Shown: in pieces, positions 59,744 to 64,000 of the stretch
Layout of the letters: each line of letters opens with the position of its first letter
Position numbering within the stretch: the stretch's first letter is position 1
NCBI RefSeq assembly: GCF_027594745.1
Contig: NZ_CP110854.1
Location: forward strand, 248,001-312,000
Length of the DNA stretch: 64,000 nt
Direction of reading: 5' to 3'
Source of the DNA: Saprospira grandis
Lineage (GTDB): Bacteria; Bacteroidota; Bacteroidia; Chitinophagales; Saprospiraceae
Notes under the pieces: model-generated
Seen by the model: the letters and a program-made list of their open reading frames with translations, nothing else
What the model was told of the DNA's origin: nothing
The model's database searches: none
Position numbers and translations under genes: made by a program

Positions 59744-59884
59744 TACCTCTGCTCAAAAGTACAAAGCGAAGCAAAGGCTTTTCCTAAAAGAACTAAAATA
59801 TTTTCGGTATTCTAAAGTTTTTCCTCAACTTATGGTTGGTGGCAAAAAAATCAATAGCGGCCCTCAAAAAAAAAGCAAAAAAAG

Positions 59885-59914
59885 TTTGCAACTTGAGACT
59901 TTGTTCTATTTTTG
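59885..59914 (+). promoter_or_regulatory. Bacteroidota-type promoter of speDE
   Basis: TTTG (59885-59888) and TATTTTTG (59907-59914) are separated by 18 nt, matching the -33 TTTG / -7 TAnnTTTG arrangement. The ATG follows 65 nt later. Confidence 0.65.
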
Positions 59915-59979
59915 CCGCCCCAAGCAAAATTCATTTTTTTCATGCAGCTCTTGCTGCGCACAACTTTCACATTTAGCTG

Positions 59980-60945
59980 ATGAGCAAGACTTTAGGAAGA
60001 CACATTTTGGTTGAGTTTTTTGGTTGTTCACCTGACATTCTCAACGATGTTATCACCATTGAAAAATCTATGGTAAATGCCGCTCTTGAGGCCCAAGCAA
60101 CGGTCATCAATGCGACTTTTCACCACTTCTCTCCTTATGGCGTTTCTGGCGTTGTCGTTATTCAAGAAAGCCACTTGGCCATTCATACTTGGCCAGAGTA
60201 CGGTTATGCTGCGGTAGACCTTTTTACCTGTGGCGATGAGGTAAACCCTTGGATTTCTTATGACTACCTCAAAACAGCTTTTGAGGCAGATTATGGTTCG
60301 GCCATGGAGATCAACCGCGGTCAAGCGGACTTGCTCAAGCGAGTAAACATTGACCACCTGCTCAAAGAGCGACAGGGCACCGAGTCGCAACTAGAGCATA
60401 AGGTTAAATTTAGCCGCAATGTTTGGTTTACCGATAAGGATGAAAACCTAGCGCTTTCTCTTCGTCATACCGGCAATTTGCTCTACCGCAAAAAGTCTGA
60501 TTTTCAGACTGTTCAGGTTCTAGAATCTCATGCCTTTGGCAAGATGTTGACTATTGACAACCTTATTATGACTACAGAAAAGGATGAGTTCATCTATCAT
60601 GAGATGATTACGCATCCGGCCATGTTGAGCCATGCTGCCCCCAAAGACATTTTGGTGATTGGTGGTGGTGATGGAGGAACTGTTCGCGAGTTGTTCCGTC
60701 ATGATTCGGTAGAAAAGGTGACTATGGTAGAAATTGACGGCAATGTGGTAGAAGCTTGTAAGGAGCATTTGCCTCAGATTGCGGCGGCTTTTGACCATCC
60801 TAATTTGGACCTCAAAATTGCCGACGGCATTGCTTATGTAGCTGAAGCGGCTGCAGAAAGCTTTGATATTATCATTGTAGATGGCAGTGACCCTGCTGGT
60901 CCAGCAGAGGGACTTTTCTCTGAGGCCTTCTACAAAAATGTATAA
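59980..60945 (+). CDS. speD: SpeD-SpeE fusion: AdoMet decarboxylase joined to spermidine synthase, cut short by an in-frame TAA
   Basis: 321 residues before the stop. N-terminal prokaryotic S-adenosylmethionine decarboxylase (1-130): HILVEFFGC, self-cleavage Ser64 in IQESHLAIHTWPEYGYAAVDLFTCG, with His69 and Cys84, giving the pyruvoyl enzyme. From about 140 comes spermidine synthase: DEFIYHEMITHPAM, GGGDGGTVREL, MVEID and VDGSDPAGPAEGLF. Together they make decarboxylated AdoMet and transfer aminopropyl to putrescine. TAA at 60943-60945 interrupts the synthase fold in the motif FYKNV-stop-KALKKDGILVLQ; the same frame continues to 61269 with intact motifs. Either a nonsense mutation, a sequencing error or readthrough. 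Decarboxylase could still be active. Confidence 0.85.
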   Translation: MSKTLGRHILVEFFGCSPDILNDVITIEKSMVNAALEAQATVINATFHHFSPYGVSGVVVIQESHLAIHTWPEYGYAAVDLFTCGDEVNPWISYDYLKTAFEADYGSAMEINRGQADLLKRVNIDHLLKERQGTESQLEHKVKFSRNVWFTDKDENLALSLRHTGNLLYRKKSDFQTVQVLESHAFGKMLTIDNLIMTTEKDEFIYHEMITHPAMLSHAAPKDILVIGGGDGGTVRELFRHDSVEKVTMVEIDGNVVEACKEHLPQIAAAFDHPNLDLKIADGIAYVAEAAAESFDIIIVDGSDPAGPAEGLFSEAFYKNV

Positions 60946-61269
60946 AAGGCCCTTAAAAAGGATGGTATTTTGGTATTGCAGAGCGAAAGCCCGCATTTCC
61001 ATCAAAAAGCCTTTGTTGAGCTCAACCACTGTCTAAAGGATATTTTTGGTGCTGAGGCGGTAGAGGTATACTTGGCTCAGATTCCTACTTATCCTACGGG
61101 TACTTGGAGCTTTACTATGGCGAGCAAAGATGGGCAGGCCAAATTGCCTCAGCTTGATCAGGCGGCGGCCAATGCTTTTTCTGAGAAGCATGGCTTGAGC
61201 TACTATGATGGGGCGGTACATCAGGCGGCTTTTGCTTTGCCTCCCTTTGTTCGTAAGATGTTGAAATAA
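60946..61269 (+). pseudogene. detached C-terminal part of the spermidine synthase domain
   Basis: In the same frame after the TAA: KALKKDGILVLQSESPHFH, IFGAEAVEVYLAQIPTYPTGTWSFTMASK and the C-terminal KHGLSYYDGAVHQAAFALPPFVRKML, all normal SpeE text. An internal ATG at 60970 could start a 99-residue fragment, but it would lack the AdoMet site. The reading is undamaged apart from the one codon, so the break looks recent. TAT, TAC or CAA in that position would restore a 429-residue protein. Confidence 0.75.
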
Positions 61270-61292
61270 GGTTTAGGCCTTAATAGATAAGG

Positions 61293-61329
61293 AGCGCAGA
61301 CTTTCCATTGGGGGAGGCTGCGCTTTTTT
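61293..61329 (+). terminator. terminator of speDE
   Basis: Stem AGCGCAG...CTGCGCT with inner pairs CTTTCC/GGGGAG, followed by six T's. It lies 24 bp after the full-length stop codon at 61269, which suits a transcript covering the whole 430-codon frame. Confidence 0.75.
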
Positions 61330-61340
61330 GGGTCCAAATG

Positions 61341-61503
61341 GGCGGCGAAGCCGCCCCTGGCCGCAGGCCAGCATGGCCCAGCGCTGCGCAGCCGTGGCCG
61401 AAGGCCAGACCAAGCAGGCAAAGCCTGCGAAGGGCCGAGCAGACTTGCGAGCGGCGCAGCATAGCGGCGGCCGCCCGCCCTATTTGGGGCGGCCGCGGGC
61501 CCC
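61341..61503 (-). repeat. GC-rich intergenic repeat, copy 22
   Basis: GGCCCAGCGCTGCGCAGCCG start type, TGCGAGCGGCGCAGCATAGC, end GGCCGCGGGCCCC. Between the convergent speDE and 2OG-oxygenase genes. Confidence 0.8.
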
Positions 61504-61553
61504 AAAACCGCATAAAAAAAACAGCTAGCAGAAAACTACTAACTGTTGAGTAA

Positions 61554-62141
61554 TTACTTGAGCATCCAAGCGGTAATGCTGAGTCGAGCTCGTTTGGCGG
61601 GCAGGACGGCATGTGGCAACTCATGGCTTCTGAAGCAGACGAATCGGCCAGCTTTGGGGGCAATTTTTACTTCTTGGCCATTGGGGAGTTGGAGCAAGAG
61701 CTCTCCCCCATCGGTATCTGCCCAATTTTCATTGAGGTAAAAAATGGCGGAAAACTGTCGGCGGCTATCGTGTTGAAAGCGATCGACATGCATTTTATAA
61801 AAGCTGCCTATATCGTAGAAGGCGTAGTGCATTTCTGCGCTGCGCAGGCCCGTATAGCAGCTGCGGTTAAGATAGTGCAGAAAGCCCATCAGGGCCTGTT
61901 GGTACTGGGCTTCTAGGGTTTGTGGGCTATGGGGTTCTATCCAGAGAATCTGGTCATTTCGGATAGTGGTATGCTGGGCAGCTTGTTGGCCGATGCCAGC
62001 GGTTTTGAACTTAGATTGGGCTTTTTGGGCCAGCAAATAAGTTCGGATTTGGGCCACAAAAGGGGCTGGCAGAAAATCATCTACCAGCCCGTAGCCCTGC
62101 TCAATAATCCCAGTAATTAGGGATTCGTATTTTTCTTCCAT
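61554..62141 (-). CDS. 2-oxoglutarate/Fe(II) oxygenase, prolyl-4-hydroxylase type
   Basis: 195 residues. Double-stranded beta-helix fold of the P4Hc type: iron ligands His and Asp in YKMHVDRF, distal His in SHELPHAV, 2-oxoglutarate-binding Arg in AKRARLSITAW, plus FSAIFYLNENWADTDGGELLL, typical of the family. It hydroxylates a protein or small molecule; the substrate is unknown. Eight bp after the exonuclease gene, same operon. No defects seen. Confidence 0.9.
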   Translation of the reverse strand: MEEKYESLITGIIEQGYGLVDDFLPAPFVAQIRTYLLAQKAQSKFKTAGIGQQAAQHTTIRNDQILWIEPHSPQTLEAQYQQALMGFLHYLNRSCYTGLRSAEMHYAFYDIGSFYKMHVDRFQHDSRRQFSAIFYLNENWADTDGGELLLQLPNGQEVKIAPKAGRFVCFRSHELPHAVLPAKRARLSITAWMLK

Positions 62142-62149
62142 TCAAGGGA

Positions 62150-62701
62150 TTAAAAGCGCCATTGGTTGGCGTACTTAACAAAAATTTTGGCCAAATTGAT
62201 TGCGTCATCAATACCTCGGTGGTGGGCGCCTTCAAACTCAAAGCCTTCTCGTTCGACGGCTCTTTTGAGGCCAATTTCTCGGCGGATGCCCTTAATGCGG
62301 GGATATTGATGTTTGAGGCTAATGTGTTTATCGGTCCAATCGGCCGGTAAATCGTGTAGCTTACAATTTCGGGCTAAAGCCTTGCGGTCAAAGAAACCCC
62401 AAGAGCAGAGCAAGTAGTCTTCGCCTTTTGTTAGGCCGATCCAATCTTGAAAATCCTCGATTACGGTAGGAAATTCATCGGCTTGGTTGACCTCTATTTG
62501 GCTGATTCCGGTTAGTTGCGTACAAAAATCGGAGAGTTGTGGATGTTCGCTTGGGCGGACAAAGCTCTCGAATCTGGATTGTAGTTCGGCGTATTCATTA
62601 AAGAGAAGAGCGCCGATTTCGATAATTTCTTGGCTGCGCCCCCGTCGTTCCACATCAGTTTTCCAACAGGTAGCTTCTAGATCATAAATGATAAAGTTCA
62701 T
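62150..62701 (-). CDS. DEDDh 3'-5' exonuclease (RNase T/ERI-1-like)
   Basis: Start taken at 62701 (MNFIIYDLEATCW, 183 aa); the frame opens at 62830 inside the neighbouring gene. DEDDh motifs: Exo I IYDLEATCW (Asp, Glu), EIIEIGALLF, Exo II around LLCSWGFFDRKALARNC (Asp), Exo III HHRGIDDAINLAKIF (His and Asp). The sequence resembles ERI-1/KapD-type exonucleases acting on RNA or single-stranded DNA ends. Middle gene of a three-gene unit: acidic protein, exonuclease, 2OG oxygenase. Confidence 0.88.
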   Translation of the reverse strand: MNFIIYDLEATCWKTDVERRGRSQEIIEIGALLFNEYAELQSRFESFVRPSEHPQLSDFCTQLTGISQIEVNQADEFPTVIEDFQDWIGLTKGEDYLLCSWGFFDRKALARNCKLHDLPADWTDKHISLKHQYPRIKGIRREIGLKRAVEREGFEFEGAHHRGIDDAINLAKIFVKYANQWRF

Positions 62702-62744
62702 AATATTTTTTGGAGTAAGTTCAATAAAAGCGGGGGCGGCCAGT

Positions 62745-63098
62745 CTAATCGTCTTTTTTGAGTCGTTCGGCCTCTTCTTCCTCCTCCTCGCTTTGGCTAG
62801 CTTCATCGAGGATAGCGGCATCATCTTCATCGTCTAGGCCAAAGTCATCGCGAAGGGTTCCGTCATCATCGTAATCGTCATCATCTTCAATGATTTGTTC
62901 GGCTTCACGAATTGTCATACGGACCAAATAGTAAACATCTTCGCACTCGAAGGGGAGTGCAGAAACCAGCTTACCGTTTCGGTCGGTATATTTGACGAGG
63001 TGCTGGGCAAAACCCCGAGGGTAGCGGAGTTTAATTTGATCAAGGGTTTCTTCTGCTAGGGCATCATAATCCTTGATAATGCGTTTTTTGCTGTTCAC
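62745..63098 (-). CDS. small acidic-tailed protein, unknown function
   Basis: 117 residues. An N-terminal basic/aromatic part (KDYDALAEETLDQIKLRYPRGFAQHLVKYTDRNGKLVSALPFECEDVYYLVRM) is followed by a very acidic C-terminal tail (EDDDDYDDDGTLRDDFGLDDEDD and SEEEEEEAERL). The layout recalls small transcription or chaperone accessory proteins with charged tails (such as the delta subunit of RNA polymerase), but I do not claim homology. 43 bp before the exonuclease start. Confidence 0.75.
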   Translation of the reverse strand: MNSKKRIIKDYDALAEETLDQIKLRYPRGFAQHLVKYTDRNGKLVSALPFECEDVYYLVRMTIREAEQIIEDDDDYDDDGTLRDDFGLDDEDDAAILDEASQSEEEEEEAERLKKDD

Positions 63099-63230
63099 AA
63101 CTTGCTAATTTAAGTGGTGGTGTATAAGGTTATTATTCTTGTCTTTTTAAATCCGTCTATTGGGCCTATTGGCTTAGGGCCGCAAAACTTGCAAAAAAAG
63201 CTTAAATCCTCAAGTGAAAATCAAAAAAAA

Positions 63231-63725
63231 TTAAGGTCTTAATCCTTCGCCTGCTTTGATCTGAATTTGCTCTACCTCTTGGTAGAGGATCTTGGCATAA
63301 GCGTCTAACTCTAAACTTAGGATTTCGGTTTCATTTTCGAGAACAATCCAGTAGGTATAATGGCCAAGGGGGTGTTGGGTGGCCAAGACATAGCTAATGG
63401 TTCTGTCGGCATATTCTTTTTCTAAGAAGCGCTTAATGGCCAGGGTAAAGGCAGAGGGTTCCACCTCCATTTCTGATTTGAGCCATTTGCCGAGCTCATC
63501 AAAGTAGGCCAAGACATAGATTCCGTTGGCTTCATCCCAAAATTGGCCCTGATAGCTGCTATCTACCTCCTGCCAGATGGCTTGTTTGACCTGGGCTTGG
63601 GGATATTTAGTTTCAAAAGCGGTTTGGACCTTTTTGGGGAGCTTGTGGGGGGCAATATTGGCTGTTCTTTGCGCCCAGCTAGGGCTGCTCAGGGCCAATA
63701 GTAAGAGAAAAAAGAGGTATTTCAT
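63231..63725 (-). CDS. secreted PepSY-like protein
   Basis: 164 residues. Signal peptide (MKYLFFLLLLALSSPSWAQ). It has two PepSY-like/BLIP-like repeats: LPKKVQTAFETKYPQAQVKQAIWQEVDSSYQGQFWDEANGIYVLAYFDELGKWLKSEMEV, with the usual v...F...yP.a....W.......y...f...g....v.fd..G.....e pattern, and a second half from LAIKRFLEKEYADRTISYVLA. Such proteins are common in Bacteroidota periplasm and are thought to inhibit proteases or hold partners. Start 36 bp after the stop of the peptidase-like gene, same strand. Confidence 0.8.
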   Translation of the reverse strand: MKYLFFLLLLALSSPSWAQRTANIAPHKLPKKVQTAFETKYPQAQVKQAIWQEVDSSYQGQFWDEANGIYVLAYFDELGKWLKSEMEVEPSAFTLAIKRFLEKEYADRTISYVLATQHPLGHYTYWIVLENETEILSLELDAYAKILYQEVEQIQIKAGEGLRP

Positions 63726-63761
63726 CGTTTTCTGTTCATTAGTTCTAAGAAAGTCAGCTAC

Positions 63762-64000
63762 TTAAGGCATAAGCAAGCGCTGATATTTTTTCTTTTTCCC
63801 CAACAATTCTAGGGCCATATCGAGGCAATGATCAGCCTTTATACTATGGGCAATAGCTGCAGCTCTTAGTTTTTCTTGCGCCACAATTTCGACCTCTAAG
63901 AGATGTAGAATTTCATCCTTGGCGGCCAGTAGTTTGTTGCGCTCTTGGCTGCGGAGTCCTTTTTCTAGGGCCTTTAGTTCTTTATTAAGGGCTGTTTTTA
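63762..64000 (-). CDS. C-terminal end of a S41-peptidase-like protein (5' part outside window)
   Basis: 79 residues visible, open to the right edge. The helical text LNKELKALEKGL...KDEILHLLEVEIVAQEKLRAAAIAHSIKADHCLDMALELLGKKKKY resembles the end of carboxy-terminal processing peptidases (L...I..LLE.EIV.ry....g.i..sl..D..l..Ai.LL). The catalytic domain is not in view, so the call rests on this tail only. Confidence 0.5.
   Translation of the reverse strand, partial: KTALNKELKALEKGLRSQERNKLLAAKDEILHLLEVEIVAQEKLRAAAIAHSIKADHCLDMALELLGKKKKYQRLLMP

Noticed and set aside
60028..60390. Antisense open frame inside speD
   Set aside because: It mirrors a strongly conserved coding gene on the other strand and has no own signals.
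1..64000. tRNA or rRNA genes
   Set aside because: I looked for T-arm text (GGTTCRAATCC and its complement) and rRNA stretches on both strands by eye and found none; a tRNAscan run would settle it.

Overview
The window reads as a chromosomal segment of a Bacteroidota bacterium, probably a Saprospira-like member of the Saprospiria. Pointers are the TAnnTTTG-type -7 boxes upstream of several genes, weak Shine-Dalgarno signals, many Sec/lipoprotein-type secreted proteins, a fused prokaryotic SpeD-SpeE, CcmB, GcvT, an acyl-CoA carboxylase beta chain and an MBOAT/DHHW/SGNH acetylation cluster. The species is inference. I found no rRNA, tRNA or true CRISPR array.

Layout. 0-10 kb: secreted and membrane proteins; a tight cas1 - two-TM protein - cas2 operon with no array or effector in view; gcvT; an SPFH protein; a lipoprotein cytochrome c; a GNAT acetyltransferase; and ccmB. 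10-41 kb: an accessory, defence-rich island. It holds two paralogous membrane-anchored YegI/COG4248-like kinases, a type I R-M system whose hsdMS and hsdR are 7.2 kb apart, an HNH protein, an IS5/IS903-like insertion sequence with 9-bp target duplication, a vWA-TM-OmpA-like protein, an OLD-like ATPase, McrBC, a PD-(D/E)XK protein, and an HxlR/nitroreductase pair. 41-64 kb: mostly housekeeping and envelope genes. These are pccB, endonuclease V, lolD, a peptidoglycan/glycan O-acetylation cluster, a lipoprotein - adenylate-kinase-like - GT-C operon, CapA, a 1237-residue NtrY-like histidine kinase, speDE with an in-frame stop, a 2OG oxygenase, a 3'-5' exonuclease and a peptidase fragment.

Two repeat systems fill the intergenic space. 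One is a GC-rich element of about 110-210 bp (22 copies by my reading, spread over the whole window) whose G4C(C) end nearly always faces the closest gene. The other is a set of short palindromes with different arms but a shared TTRAAA/CTTCAGC-like centre, strung together in a fixed order as cassettes of up to about 600 bp. The second system is confined to about 9.8-40.8 kb, the defence island and its edges. A separate CRISPR-like minisatellite with two alternating spacers lies at 49.96-50.26 kb, and a duplicated structured element at 22.24-22.58 kb.

How genes may work together: hsdM/S/R form one restriction-modification enzyme; McrB and McrC form a modification-dependent nuclease; the cas1/cas2 pair would form an integrase, here with a translationally coupled membrane protein of unknown role; MBOAT, DHHW and SGNH-LysM proteins probably O-acetylate and edit a cell-wall glycan; CcmB and the lipoprotein cytochrome both touch on c-type cytochromes. 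The most unusual items are the cas1-TM-cas2 operon bracketed by near-identical direct repeats, the island-restricted palindrome cassettes, the paired kinases and the P-loop-less adenylate-kinase-like protein.
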